A stretch of 64,000 bases of DNA, taken from contig JAMLGR010000016.1 in the NCBI GenBank assembly GCA_023957775.1, positions 1 to 64,000 on the forward strand, in the 5' to 3' direction. Positions 1 through 8,533 of the stretch are shown here, piece by piece. Source of the DNA: Fimbriimonadaceae bacterium (GTDB lineage: Bacteria; Armatimonadota; Fimbriimonadia; Fimbriimonadales; Fimbriimonadaceae). How positions within the stretch are numbered: the stretch's first letter is position 1; the number at the start of each line of letters is the position of its first letter. The notes beneath the pieces are model-generated. The model worked only from the letters and a program-made list of their open reading frames with translations. It searched no databases and was not told the origin of the DNA. A program made the translations under genes and the position numbers.

Positions 1-34
1 AAAAACCGCTGTCCTACCATTAGACGATCCGGCA
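1..34 (-). tRNA. tRNA-Gln(TTG), 5' part only
   Basis: The reverse strand reads as the 5' half of a tRNA: acceptor strand TGCCGGA, then TC, D-stem GTCT/GGAC around an AATGGTA loop, anticodon stem GCGGT and four T of the anticodon loop. The rest lies beyond the window edge. The U at position 1 and the T-rich loop favour Gln(TTG). Glu(TTC) cannot be excluded because anticodon position 36 is missing. Confidence 0.7.
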
Positions 35-74
35 GATCGTAGGCGACATTGTACCGGGTGCGCCATCATGGGAC

Positions 75-1493
75 ATGTTGGTGCTTCCGCTCGCCCTGCT
101 GGCGCTGTCGATGGTCTCCACGCCCAGACCCGCGCCCCTCATCCACTCGGTGACCGACATCGGCCACGAGTTCACGTTCTACTTCGATGGCCGGTTCGCG
201 AGGCAGTATCTGCCCGGCGGCGTCGATGAGCGGAACTGGGGCACGCTGGCGCGGTGCGACCTGACGGGCGCGAACCTCCTCGTCCTCTCCTCGGGAGGGA
301 CCCCTTGCCCCTACACGCCCGACGACATCGCCAAAGTGCGCGGCTTCCTCGAGGTCGGTGGAGGCGTGGTCGTGCTGGGCGACTACGCGCGGTTCCGCCA
401 GGAGACCGGCTACCGGCTCAACGAACTCGCCCGCGCGTTCGGCGCGGAGTTCGCGGACGTCGCGGCCTCGGGCACCCCCGTCGCCGATCCCGGGCTCCAC
501 GCGCGGGACGTGGTGCTGCGCGCCGGCAAGACCCTCCGCCTCGATGAGCCCGCCCGGTGGAAGGTCCTCCTGCGCGACGGCGCAGGCCACCCGCTCCTCG
601 CCCGGCGGCCGGTCGGCAAAGGCCAACTGCTCCTCGCCGCGCGCGGCCTCGCGGGGCAGAAGCCCGACGCGTCCGACCCCATCAACGCCGAGTGGTGGAC
701 CCCGCTCCTCCAAGACCTCGCCAAGGGCAAGCCCGCCGACCCCGCGCAGCGCCCCCGCACGAGCTGGGCCGAGCACGCGGAAGAGCGCGACGGCATCACC
801 CTCGAATACACCGATTACACCAAGCCCTACGCCGAGGACGTGTTCGCGATGTACCGCAAGATCCGGCCACTGCAGGAGAAACTCCTGGGCGTCCCGCCCG
901 CCAAGGGCACGCTCGCCCGGTTCCTGCTGCTTCCCACCGACGGCGGGGGCTTCTCGTCGGGCGACCGCATCGGCATCGCCGTGTGGTGGGGCGGCTTCCC
1001 CGAAAAGCAGTACGGCATGGCCGAGCTCATCGGCCACGAGGCCACGCACTCATGGGTGCTCCCCTTCGCGGAACCCATGTGGAACGAGGGGCTTGCCACC
1101 TATGTCGGCATCCTGCTGGGCCGCGAACTCGGGCTCGAGGCCGACGCGGACGCCTCGCTCAACCAGTGGCTGGAGGGCGCGCGCAAACTCGATCCGAAGT
1201 TCGACGCGCTCGACCTCTTGGACGAGAAGGCGCCGCACGTCGTGCAGATGGCGAAACCCATGTGGATCTGGGAGCAGCTGCGGAAAGAGTGCCCGGACAT
1301 CCTCGCGCGGTACTTCCGGGCCAAGCGGCGGCTCGCAGACCCCGCGCGGATCCAACGCTACACGGCCGACGACTGTGTGGCCGTGCTCTCCGCGGCGATC
1401 GGGCGCGACCTGTTCCCGTGGTTCCGCTCGCTGGGGGTGAACGTGGAGGCGCAGAGGGCTTCGATCGGGGGAGTTGCACGCAAGGAACGCTAA
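75..1493 (+). CDS. Putative exported gluzincin-like metallopeptidase
   Basis: A 472-aa protein with a short hydrophobic N-terminus (MLVLPLALLALSMV), probably a signal peptide. Residues about 30-200 resemble a ThuA/GATase-like fold: a strand followed by a glycine-rich turn (GGGVVVLGDYARF). The C-terminal half carries HEATH at residues 321-325 and NEGLATY with Glu338, which is the HExxH...E zinc-ligand pattern of gluzincins. The spacing is shorter than in M1 or M4 and closer to peptidase-MA or BSP-like families. The substrate is unknown. The last residues (GVARKER) are encoded by the dispersed repeat that starts here, so the tail has been extended by repeat DNA. No operon partner is evident, and a partial tRNA on the other strand lies upstream. 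Confidence 0.7.
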   Translation: MLVLPLALLALSMVSTPRPAPLIHSVTDIGHEFTFYFDGRFARQYLPGGVDERNWGTLARCDLTGANLLVLSSGGTPCPYTPDDIAKVRGFLEVGGGVVVLGDYARFRQETGYRLNELARAFGAEFADVAASGTPVADPGLHARDVVLRAGKTLRLDEPARWKVLLRDGAGHPLLARRPVGKGQLLLAARGLAGQKPDASDPINAEWWTPLLQDLAKGKPADPAQRPRTSWAEHAEERDGITLEYTDYTKPYAEDVFAMYRKIRPLQEKLLGVPPAKGTLARFLLLPTDGGGFSSGDRIGIAVWWGGFPEKQYGMAELIGHEATHSWVLPFAEPMWNEGLATYVGILLGRELGLEADADASLNQWLEGARKLDPKFDALDLLDEKAPHVVQMAKPMWIWEQLRKECPDILARYFRAKRRLADPARIQRYTADDCVAVLSAAIGRDLFPWFRSLGVNVEAQRASIGGVARKER

Positions 1494-1620
1494 GGGCGCT
1501 ATAGGGGAGGGGAGGGTTGCACGCTAAGAACGCAAAGATCGCTATGGGGGAGGGTTCACGCTGAGGCACAAACCACAAACCACAAACCACAAATCGAAGA
1601 TCCCGCCGAAGGGCAATCGA
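1476..1620. repeat. Intergenic repeat cluster (8-9-bp and 7-bp families)
   Basis: Two units of a 'ttgcacgcaaggaacgc'-type repeat are followed by a run of CACAAAC heptamers at about 1567-1596. The first unit overlaps the end of the upstream gene. The same families recur in many other intergenic regions of this window. Confidence 0.75.
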
Positions 1621-1650
1621 AGATCGGGACCACGAAGCTACAATTCCCTC

Positions 1651-2748
1651 ATGAATGCGACTGGGTCGGATCGGATGGAGCGGTTGGCGGGAGAACTTCG
1701 CGAGGCGGGGGTGGATGCGTTCTTGGCGTGGTCGCCGACGACGATGGGGTATCTGCAGGGGTTCTCCGAAGGCGCGGGGGAGCGCTTCCTCACCCTGGCA
1801 CTGCGCGCCGATGGGACCGTCCGGCTGATCTGCCCGGCGCTCTCCGCCACCCAGGCCGCTCGCTCGGGCATCGCGGACATCCGGCCGTGGAAGGATGGCG
1901 AGGATCCCGTCGCCCACTTCAAACAGCTCGCCGACGATTGGAATCTCCGCTCGGCGATCATCGCCGTGGATGACGAGATGCCGGCGCACCTGCTGCTCAC
2001 GATCCAAGCGGCTCTACCCGCGGCCCTCTTCAAGCCCGGCGCGGGGCTGGTCGCCAACCTCATGCGCGTGAAAACGCCCGAGGAGTTGGCGCTGCTCCAC
2101 CAGGCGGGTGCCATCGCGGATCGCGCCTTCCCCGCAGGCGTCGCCGCGGTTCGGCCCGGCGCTACCGAGGCCCAGGTCGCCGATGCCCTGTTCGCCGAGA
2201 TGCGGCGCCTGGGCGGGACGCCCACCTTCGCGATCGTGGCGACCGGCGCGAACGGCGCCGAACCCCACCACCTCAGCGACGCCACTCCCATCCAAGAGGG
2301 CGACGTGGTCGTTATGGACTTCGGGTGCGAAGTGGGCGGATATCAAAGTGATATCACACGGACCGTCGCGTGCGGCAAGGCGCCTGAGGAGGCGAAGAAG
2401 GTCTACGCGACCGTGCTCGCCGCGCACCACGCCGCCCGCAAGGCTATCGCCGCGGGTGTGGCATGCGGGACCGTCGATGCCGCCGCGCGCAAGGTCATCG
2501 AGGATGCGGGCTACGGCGAGTTCTTCGTGCACCGCACCGGCCACGGCCTCGGCACGCGCGTCCACGAGGAGCCCAACATCATCGGAGGCAGCGAGCAGCG
2601 GCTGGAACCCGGGCACTGCTTCAGCATCGAACCCGGCATCTACCTGCCCGGCCGGTTCGGCGTGCGCATCGAGAACATCGTGACGTGCACCGAGGCGGGC
2701 CACACCAGCTTCAACGAGGATCCCGCGGAGGAGCTTCGCGAAGTTTAG
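1651..2748 (+). CDS. pepQ: Xaa-Pro peptidase (M24B)
   Basis: A 365-aa cytoplasmic metallopeptidase of the Xaa-Pro aminopeptidase/prolidase type, which cleaves peptides next to proline. The N-terminal creatinase-like domain (about residues 1-125) is followed by the pita-bread domain. All five metal ligands are visible: Asp223 (VMDFG), Asp234 (SDITRT), His298 (HRTGHGLG), Glu327 (EPGIY) and Glu341 (VRIENIV). Length and domain order are normal for the family. The ATG is the first in the frame and sits directly after the upstream repeat cluster. Whether it is aminopeptidase P or prolidase cannot be settled from sequence, so the symbol is approximate. Confidence 0.9.
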   Translation: MNATGSDRMERLAGELREAGVDAFLAWSPTTMGYLQGFSEGAGERFLTLALRADGTVRLICPALSATQAARSGIADIRPWKDGEDPVAHFKQLADDWNLRSAIIAVDDEMPAHLLLTIQAALPAALFKPGAGLVANLMRVKTPEELALLHQAGAIADRAFPAGVAAVRPGATEAQVADALFAEMRRLGGTPTFAIVATGANGAEPHHLSDATPIQEGDVVVMDFGCEVGGYQSDITRTVACGKAPEEAKKVYATVLAAHHAARKAIAAGVACGTVDAAARKVIEDAGYGEFFVHRTGHGLGTRVHEEPNIIGGSEQRLEPGHCFSIEPGIYLPGRFGVRIENIVTCTEAGHTSFNEDPAEELREV

Positions 2749-2751
2749 GGG

Positions 2752-2835
2752 AGTTGCACGCAAAGGCGCTGAGGCGCGGAGGGGTTGCACGCAAGGAACG
2801 CAAAGGGCGCAATGGGATGAGGGTTTCCACGCCCA
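2752..2835. repeat. Intergenic 'ttgcacgcaaag' repeat units
   Basis: Two units of the same 'ttgcacgcaaaggaacgc' family begin four bases after the peptidase stop codon. They lie between convergent genes. Confidence 0.7.
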
Positions 2836-2847
2836 ACGCCTCACGCC

Positions 2848-3600
2848 TCACGCCTTCCGTCGCTTCATCAGCAGCGCGCCCACACCCAGGGTCACGGCCA
2901 GCACGCTGGCGGGTTCGGGGACGGCGTTCTTTGTATGCCCTACCGGGGTCGCCACGTAGAGGAGCGGGAGGATCGAGAGCGGGTTGAAGCTCGGCCCGGG
3001 CGGCACGATGTCTGCCGGGCTGGTGCCCGTCGTCTCCGTGGTCGTCGGCTGGGCAGGCGTCGGCAGGGGGTGGTCGGGAACCGGGCCGACCGTCGGCTCC
3101 ATCTCCGGGTTCGGGCCGAAATCGGCGCTCGCCGGAATCTCGGGCGCCTCGAGCTCGCGCATGGTGACCCGGCGCCGCGGAAGGACCTCGGCGTCCATCA
3201 CGTTCGGCGAGGTGGCGTCCGCGGGGCCCAGCGTCATTGGATTGCCGCAGTACAAACGCATCGCGGGCGTGCCGTCCAACTCGACGAGCAGCACGGAGCC
3301 CTTCCGAAGCTTCTGCATCGTCGCGTGGATCACACCCGTCTCGGGCACGCCGAACACGCGGTAGATGCCCGGCTTCTTCAGCTTGGCGAGACGCAAAGTG
3401 GAAAAGTACGATCGGATCTCGTCGTCGCTCATCGCGTAGTGCCGACGGAAACGGTCTCGGACCACGGGATCCGTGTCGAACTGGTGAATCAATGAACGCA
3501 CCGACGTCACCTTCTCGTTGAGGAACGAATTGCGTTCCGGGCGCTGCCCGTAGCCCAAGGCCGCAACAAGGATCGCGGCGAACAAGAAAACGGCTTTCAT
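2848..3600 (-). CDS. PEP-CTERM exported protein, function unknown
   Basis: About 250 aa. It starts with a signal peptide (MKAVFLFAAILVAALGYGQ) and ends with a PEP-CTERM sorting signal: VPEPAS, a hydrophobic stretch, then MKRRKA. The EpsH/XrtA system is known to process such tails and deliver proteins to the envelope. The middle has a globular part of about 110 residues that I cannot assign, then a Pro/Thr-rich linker. I chose the ATG at 3600 because it begins a normal signal peptide; in-frame GTG/ATG codons lie up to 21 bases upstream. It is convergent with the M24 peptidase gene. Confidence 0.75.
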   Translation of the reverse strand: MKAVFLFAAILVAALGYGQRPERNSFLNEKVTSVRSLIHQFDTDPVVRDRFRRHYAMSDDEIRSYFSTLRLAKLKKPGIYRVFGVPETGVIHATMQKLRKGSVLLVELDGTPAMRLYCGNPMTLGPADATSPNVMDAEVLPRRRVTMRELEAPEIPASADFGPNPEMEPTVGPVPDHPLPTPAQPTTTETTGTSPADIVPPGPSFNPLSILPLLYVATPVGHTKNAVPEPASVLAVTLGVGALLMKRRKA

Positions 3601-3718
3601 TTCAATTCTCATCGCAACCACAACAAATCAACGGGAGCCCCTCAAAACTACCCCGTCGTTCCCGGTTCGTGCCATCCCGTTCTTTCGACTCCAGGCCAGG
3701 CGCCAATGTTCGGCCGCG

Positions 3719-4426
3719 CTACTCGTGCTCGTACGGGTCTTCGAGTTTTTGCCGGGCCCGCAACGCGCTCTCGATCAGCTCCAACGCGTCTTGCGCCGCC
3801 GCCTGCTCGGCTTCCTTCTTGGAACGCCCTCGCCCCTCGCCCATCACCTCGTCGTCGAACAACACCTGGACCGCGAACCGCTTCTCGTGCGAGCCGCCGG
3901 TCTCCTTCACGATGCGGTAGAGCGGCGTCTTGCGCCACGTGGCCTGCGCCGCCTCCTGGAGCTTGGACTTGTAGTCGTGCGGGTTGACGTCCCCGCCGCT
4001 GACCTGCTTGAGGTAGGACTGAAGCTGCTCGAGCACGAACCAGCGCGCCGCCTCGATGCCGGACTCCAAGTACACGCCCCCGATGATCGCCTCGAGCACG
4101 TCGGCGAGGATCGAAGGGCGCGACCGGCCGCCGGTGGACTCCTCGCTGGCGCTCAGCTCCAGATAGGCGTCCAAGCCGAGGCGGAAGGCGGTCTCGGCCA
4201 GAGGACCCTCCTGCACCACGCTGGACTTCGCCTTGCTGAGCATGCCCTGGTCCCAATCGGGGTGGTTCTCGTAGAGGTATTGGGCCACGATGAGTCCGAG
4301 CACCGAGTCCCCGAAGAACTCCAACCGCTCGTAGCTGTCGCGCACGCTGTTCTCGGCGGCCGAGCGGTGGCGCATCGCCAGGCGGAAGGTGTCGAGGCTC
4401 TTGAGGGGAATCGACTTGGGAATCAT
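3719..4426 (-). CDS. rnc: Ribonuclease III
   Basis: A 235-aa double-strand-specific endoribonuclease that processes rRNA precursors and structured RNAs. The catalytic domain carries the family signature ERLEFFGDSVLG (around residue 35) and the second acidic patch ADVLEAIIGGVYLE. The C-terminal dsRNA-binding domain starts near residue 160 (NPHDYKSKLQEAAQ) and ends with KKEAEQAAAQDAL. Length is typical. The ATG at 4426 overlaps the aminotransferase stop as ATGA, so translational coupling is likely. A much longer open frame extends upstream, but only this part is coding. Confidence 0.93.
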   Translation of the reverse strand: MIPKSIPLKSLDTFRLAMRHRSAAENSVRDSYERLEFFGDSVLGLIVAQYLYENHPDWDQGMLSKAKSSVVQEGPLAETAFRLGLDAYLELSASEESTGGRSRPSILADVLEAIIGGVYLESGIEAARWFVLEQLQSYLKQVSGGDVNPHDYKSKLQEAAQATWRKTPLYRIVKETGGSHEKRFAVQVLFDDEVMGEGRGRSKKEAEQAAAQDALELIESALRARQKLEDPYEHE

Positions 4427-5610
4427 GATCGGAGTGCGAGCAAGCCCTCGGCGATGCGGGCGACGCCGCGGTTCAGGTCGTCGAGACTGGCCGCGTAGCT
4501 CAACCGCAGGTGGCCCGGCGCGTGGAACACCGTTCCCGGCACGGTCGCGACCCGGTAGGTGCAGAGCAACGTTTCCGCGAGCGCGAGATCGTCGGTGCAT
4601 CGAGGGCCGAGCACGCTGCCAATGTCGACGAACGCATAGAACGCGCCGGGCGGGGTGAAGACCCGGGCGCCCTCGATCGCGCGCAACTGCACGAGCACGA
4701 GATCCCGCCGCCGACGGAACTCGTCCCGCATCGCGGCCACCGCGTCCTCGGGCATCTGCAGCGCCTGGAGCGCCCCCTTTTGGGCAAACGAGTTCGCGTT
4801 GCTCGTGACCTGGTCCTGGATCGCGGCCATCGTCGAGGCGAGCGCCTTCGGACCCGCGCAGTACCCCACCCTCCAGCCGGTCATCGCGTAGGATTTGCTG
4901 CACCCGTTGATCGTCACGGTCCGGTCCGCCACGTCCTGCCCGAGCGAGGCGATCGAAACGTGCTCGCCCTCGTACACCAGCTTTTCGTAGATCTCGTCCG
5001 AGAGGATCCACAGGTCGTGGCGCAGCGCGATCTGGGCGATCGCCTTCAACACCGCGCGGTCGTACACGGCCCCCGTCGGATTGCAGGGGGAGTTCAGCAT
5101 GATCGCGCGCGTCTTGGGCGTCACCGCCGCGCGGATCTCTTCGGGATCGGGCACGAACCCGTTCTCCAATCGCGTCCGCACGACGACAGGGGTCGCGCCG
5201 GCCAAGACGACCTGGTCCGCGTAGGTGGGCCAGTACGGCGCCAGCAGCAGGACCTCGTCGCCGGGGCCGACCGTGGCCATCAGCGCGTTGAACAGGCACT
5301 GCTTGGCACCGGAGCTGACGACGACCTGGGCCGGTTCCACGGCCACGCCGTTCTCTCGTTTGAGCTTTGCCGCGACCGCTTCGCGCAGTTCGGGAATGCC
5401 CGGGGTGGGCGTGTAGCGGGTGAATCCCGCCCGGAGGGCGGCGATGCACGCCTCGACGATGGGGGGCGGCGTATCGAAATCGGGTTCGCCGGCGGCCAGG
5501 CTGATCACGTCCTCGCCGGCGGCGCGCATGGCCTTGGCTTTGGCCGTGATCGCCAACGTGGGGGAGGGTTGGAGATGTCCCGCCCGAGCGGAGAGGCGCG
5601 GCGTGTTCAA
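4423..5610 (-). CDS. aspC: Class I/II aminotransferase (aspartate aminotransferase-like)
   Basis: A PLP enzyme of the AspC Ib type that transfers amino groups between aspartate-like substrates and 2-oxoglutarate. Recognisable parts are LQPSPTLAITAKAKAM, AAGEPDFDTP, SGAKQCLFNA, NSPCNPTGAVY, SDEIYEKLVY and the Schiff-base lysine in NGCSKSYAMTGWRVGY. The frame is open to an ATG at 5673, but the added 21 residues are not family-like. The TTG at 5610 gives the usual N-terminus, and TATACT lies about 10 bases upstream of it, which would suit a leaderless start. It is followed by rnc with a 4-base overlap. Confidence 0.88.
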   Translation of the reverse strand: MNTPRLSARAGHLQPSPTLAITAKAKAMRAAGEDVISLAAGEPDFDTPPPIVEACIAALRAGFTRYTPTPGIPELREAVAAKLKRENGVAVEPAQVVVSSGAKQCLFNALMATVGPGDEVLLLAPYWPTYADQVVLAGATPVVVRTRLENGFVPDPEEIRAAVTPKTRAIMLNSPCNPTGAVYDRAVLKAIAQIALRHDLWILSDEIYEKLVYEGEHVSIASLGQDVADRTVTINGCSKSYAMTGWRVGYCAGPKALASTMAAIQDQVTSNANSFAQKGALQALQMPEDAVAAMRDEFRRRRDLVLVQLRAIEGARVFTPPGAFYAFVDIGSVLGPRCTDDLALAETLLCTYRVATVPGTVFHAPGHLRLSYAASLDDLNRGVARIAEGLLALRS

Positions 5611-5699
5611 CCCACCGAGTATACCGAGCGGGCCCGTTCGCCCCGTGGTCGCCGGGCGGCTTTGCTGGGCCATAATCGGCCCTTCGGTTCAGGAAGCGC

Positions 5700-6707
5700 A
5701 TGACGATCGACACCGCCCCTTCGGCGCGCCGCGCGCCGGTCTCCTTGTTGGCCGTGCTGGGCGTGGCGGCGTTCGTCGTGCTGCTCGTGCGGATCGGCAG
5801 CGGCACGACGTTCATCGCGCCCGGAGACGTGCTTCGGGAGATCCTCCATGGGGACACCGGGGAGCGCATCAACGTGATCGTGTGGCGCATCCGCCTGCCC
5901 GAAGCGCTCACTTGCGTGCTCGTCGGGGCGATCCTCGGCATCGTGGGGTCGGCGTTCCAAGCCCTGTTCCGCAACCCGCTCGCCGATCCCTACATCGTGG
6001 GCGTCTCCTCGGGCTCCGCCGTGGGCGGCGCGCTGGCGTTGGTGCTCGGGATCGGGGTCGCTTGGGCCGGGCTGGGCATGATGGCGTGCGCGTTCGTCGG
6101 GGGCCTGCTCGCGCTGATCGCCGTGTTCCACCTCTCGCGCCGGCGCGGGGTCGTCGATGTGACGGCCCTCCTTCTGGCGGGCGTCGTGCTGGGCGCGCTT
6201 CTGTCCGCGGTGCTGATGCTCGTGCTTCTCGCTTCGGGCCGCGACACGAACCAGGTGCTTCGGTGGCTGATGGGGAGCACGAGCCCCGCTCACTGGAACC
6301 GCGTGGCGATCCTCGCGGCAGCGCTGGGCGGAGGAGGGTTCGCGCTCGTGCGCCAAACGAGGGCGCTGAACGCGTTTGCGGTCGAGGAGTCCAGCGCGCA
6401 GCGCCTGGGGGTCGATACGGAGCGGCTCAAGCGGACCGTGCTCCTGGCCGGCACGGCGATGACCGCCGTGGCCGTGGGCTCGGTGGGCATCATCGGCTTT
6501 CTGGGGCTCGTCTCGCCCCACATCGCGCGGCGCCTCACGGGCGTGGACTGGCGCTGGTCCATGCTGGCCTCGGGTCTGATCGGCGCGGCCCTTCTCGCCT
6601 CGGCGGATATCGTGGCGCGGCACGCCACGCCCGACGGCATTCCCGTCGGCATCGTCACGGCGCTGCTCGGCGCGCCGTTCCTCATCGTGCTGATGCGCCG
6701 CGCGTGA
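5700..6707 (+). CDS. FecCD/BtuC-family ABC transporter permease
   Basis: A 335-aa polytopic inner-membrane permease for an ABC importer of iron-siderophore, heme or cobalamin. It has about nine hydrophobic segments and the family motifs RLPEALTCVLVGA, FRNPLADPYIVGVSSG and GIIGFLGLVSPHIARRL, the last being the ATPase-contact region. Length is normal. No ATPase or substrate-binding gene is adjacent here, so the substrate is open. Its 3' end nearly touches the convergent TIGR03790 gene. Confidence 0.9.
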   Translation: MTIDTAPSARRAPVSLLAVLGVAAFVVLLVRIGSGTTFIAPGDVLREILHGDTGERINVIVWRIRLPEALTCVLVGAILGIVGSAFQALFRNPLADPYIVGVSSGSAVGGALALVLGIGVAWAGLGMMACAFVGGLLALIAVFHLSRRRGVVDVTALLLAGVVLGALLSAVLMLVLLASGRDTNQVLRWLMGSTSPAHWNRVAILAAALGGGGFALVRQTRALNAFAVEESSAQRLGVDTERLKRTVLLAGTAMTAVAVGSVGIIGFLGLVSPHIARRLTGVDWRWSMLASGLIGAALLASADIVARHATPDGIPVGIVTALLGAPFLIVLMRRA

Positions 6708-6710
6708 GCC

Positions 6711-7823
6711 CTACTTCGGGGCGTAAGGACGGCAGATCGGGTCCCCGATCACCACGTCCTTCCACTTGATCACGAGCGAGGCCGCGTAGAAGCTCTCCGC
6801 CAGCGTGAAGCCGCTCGTGTACCGATCGAAGAGGATGTCCGGCTTCGCCAAAGCGAACGTGAACGGCTCGCTGACGTACCCCTTCACTCCCGTCACGCCG
6901 TTCGCGATCAGGTCGGCGATCAGGCTCTGCCCGCCCGTCGTTGGGTGGAACGTGCGGCCGCTCGTGGAGACGAACGTCTCGGCGAGTGCGCCCGGCTTGA
7001 ACTGGAGACTGCGGTACGCCTCGGGGTCGAACGCTCCGTCGTTGCTTCCCCAGCTCGCGTAGCCCGCGAGCCTCCGGGCCGGGGCGACGAACGTTTTGGT
7101 GGTTTCGACCTCGGCGTCGAAGTTCTTCGCCTTGAGAATCTCGCCCGCCCGCGCGAGGGTTTGCTGCATGTCGGCATAACCCGCCCCGTTGCGGTTCCCT
7201 GCCTCGTCGAAGAAGAACGGGCCCTTCTCCGGTTTCGCATCCACCGAGTTGTCGACGAGGCGCTTGCAGTCGGCGACCGTGTAGCCGTCCAACCGCGTGA
7301 CGAGCACGAAGTCGTACTTCGCGCGGGAGAAGGAGTCGTTCTTGTTGAAGTAGGGGTTGAGGCTGCGCCGCACCTGGGCGCCTTCCGGCTTGTCGATCGG
7401 TTCGACGGGAAGGTCCATCGCCGCGATGTGTCCGTCGACCGAATAGCCGCCGTTGGAGTGGAGCCGGATCGGAATGCCCTTGGTGAGGAGCACGAAATCG
7501 ATCGGGTTTTTGCTGTCGTAGATCTTGTCCTTGATGGGCTTGCGCAGCGCCTTCTCGAACTCGTCGTACTCCATGTTGTCCTGCGTCGAACACTTCACCC
7601 GCAGGACGTTCTCCTTGGGGATCTTCCGCTTGGCGATGTAGTAGCCGGCGACCTCGACGCTCTCGGGACTCGCCTCGTTCACGACGACGAGGACGCGGCG
7701 GGCGTCGTCGGCCACCACGGGGACCGCCGTCCAGTTGTCCGCGACGGGCGTCGGCGCGTGAGACGCGCATCCCGCCAGGCAGAGGGCGGCGCCCAGCAAC
7801 ACACTATTTGAACAAACGGCCAC
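6711..7823 (-). CDS. TIGR03790-family lipoprotein
   Basis: A 370-aa protein with a lipobox (LCLAGC), so it is probably anchored to a membrane by a lipidated Cys. The body matches what I know of TIGR03790 proteins: a start like VLVVVNEASPES...Y, then IDFVLLTKGIPIR and NGVTGVKGYVSEP. The family's function is unknown. The GTG start at 7823 makes a 20-base overlap with the glycosyltransferase gene. A second GTG at 7802, just after that gene's stop, gives a more compact signal peptide and may be the real start. Confidence 0.75.
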   Translation of the reverse strand: MAVCSNSVLLGAALCLAGCASHAPTPVADNWTAVPVVADDARRVLVVVNEASPESVEVAGYYIAKRKIPKENVLRVKCSTQDNMEYDEFEKALRKPIKDKIYDSKNPIDFVLLTKGIPIRLHSNGGYSVDGHIAAMDLPVEPIDKPEGAQVRRSLNPYFNKNDSFSRAKYDFVLVTRLDGYTVADCKRLVDNSVDAKPEKGPFFFDEAGNRNGAGYADMQQTLARAGEILKAKNFDAEVETTKTFVAPARRLAGYASWGSNDGAFDPEAYRSLQFKPGALAETFVSTSGRTFHPTTGGQSLIADLIANGVTGVKGYVSEPFTFALAKPDILFDRYTSGFTLAESFYAASLVIKWKDVVIGDPICRPYAPK

Positions 7824-8487
7824 GAAACGGTTTCCTCCTTCGGCGCATGCGCATCATCGCGCGCGCTATCTCCTTGTACATCTTTGCACGGGCGGCCGTT
7901 CCCTTGACCAAGCCGAGCTTGCGCTCCTTGTGGGTGTTGCTGACGCCGCGAAGGACGACGCGGACGATCCTCGCGCGAGCGCGTTTCGCGTAGGTGTTGA
8001 TCGTCACCTCGACGCCCATCCTCAAATCGCCGAGGAAAGGAATCGACTCGAACAAGGTTCGTTTCATGGCGCGTTGCCCGCTGATGTACGGGGAAATCCG
8101 CTGCGCGGTGTCGCTCCAAAACTTGCCGCCGCGGAACACGCCGATGCACATATCGCAATGGCCGTCGAGCAGCGGGCGCAGGATCTGGTCGATGTGTTCG
8201 CCGCGCAAACCGCGCAGATCGGCGTCCACAAAAACCAGCACGTCTGCCTGGGTGGCCGCCACGCCCGCCGACATCGCGCCGCCCTTGCCCATGTTGAAAG
8301 GAAGTTCGATCACCCGCACCCCGTCGAATCGGCGGGCGACCTCCGCGGTCCGGTCGCGGCTCGCATCGCTCACGACGATCACCTCGTCGGCAAGTTTCGA
8401 AGCCAGCGCCGCCCTCAGAACCGTGGTGATGCGCTGCTCTTCGTTGTATGCGGGAATGACGATTGCGACCATGGGTTGTCGGTTCAA
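7804..8487 (-). CDS. Family 2 glycosyltransferase
   Basis: A 227-aa GT-A-fold glycosyltransferase. The start is typical of GT2: VAIVIPAYNEEQRI, then VVSDASRDRTAEVA, NMGKGGAMSAG and the metal-binding DXD-like VFVDADL. It lacks C-terminal membrane helices and ends in a very basic tail (RMRRRRKPFRGR) that could bind membrane or polyanion. The TTG at 8487 or the ATG at 8472 could be the start. A TATAGT hexamer sits just upstream of the TTG, which favours the downstream ATG. The sugar and acceptor are unknown. Confidence 0.82.
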   Translation of the reverse strand: MNRQPMVAIVIPAYNEEQRITTVLRAALASKLADEVIVVSDASRDRTAEVARRFDGVRVIELPFNMGKGGAMSAGVAATQADVLVFVDADLRGLRGEHIDQILRPLLDGHCDMCIGVFRGGKFWSDTAQRISPYISGQRAMKRTLFESIPFLGDLRMGVEVTINTYAKRARARIVRVVLRGVSNTHKERKLGLVKGTAARAKMYKEIARAMMRMRRRRKPFRGRLFK

Positions 8488-8533
8488 AGACTATAACCGT
8501 TTCCACGGCCCCCACGTGCCGGTCGCGGGTCCT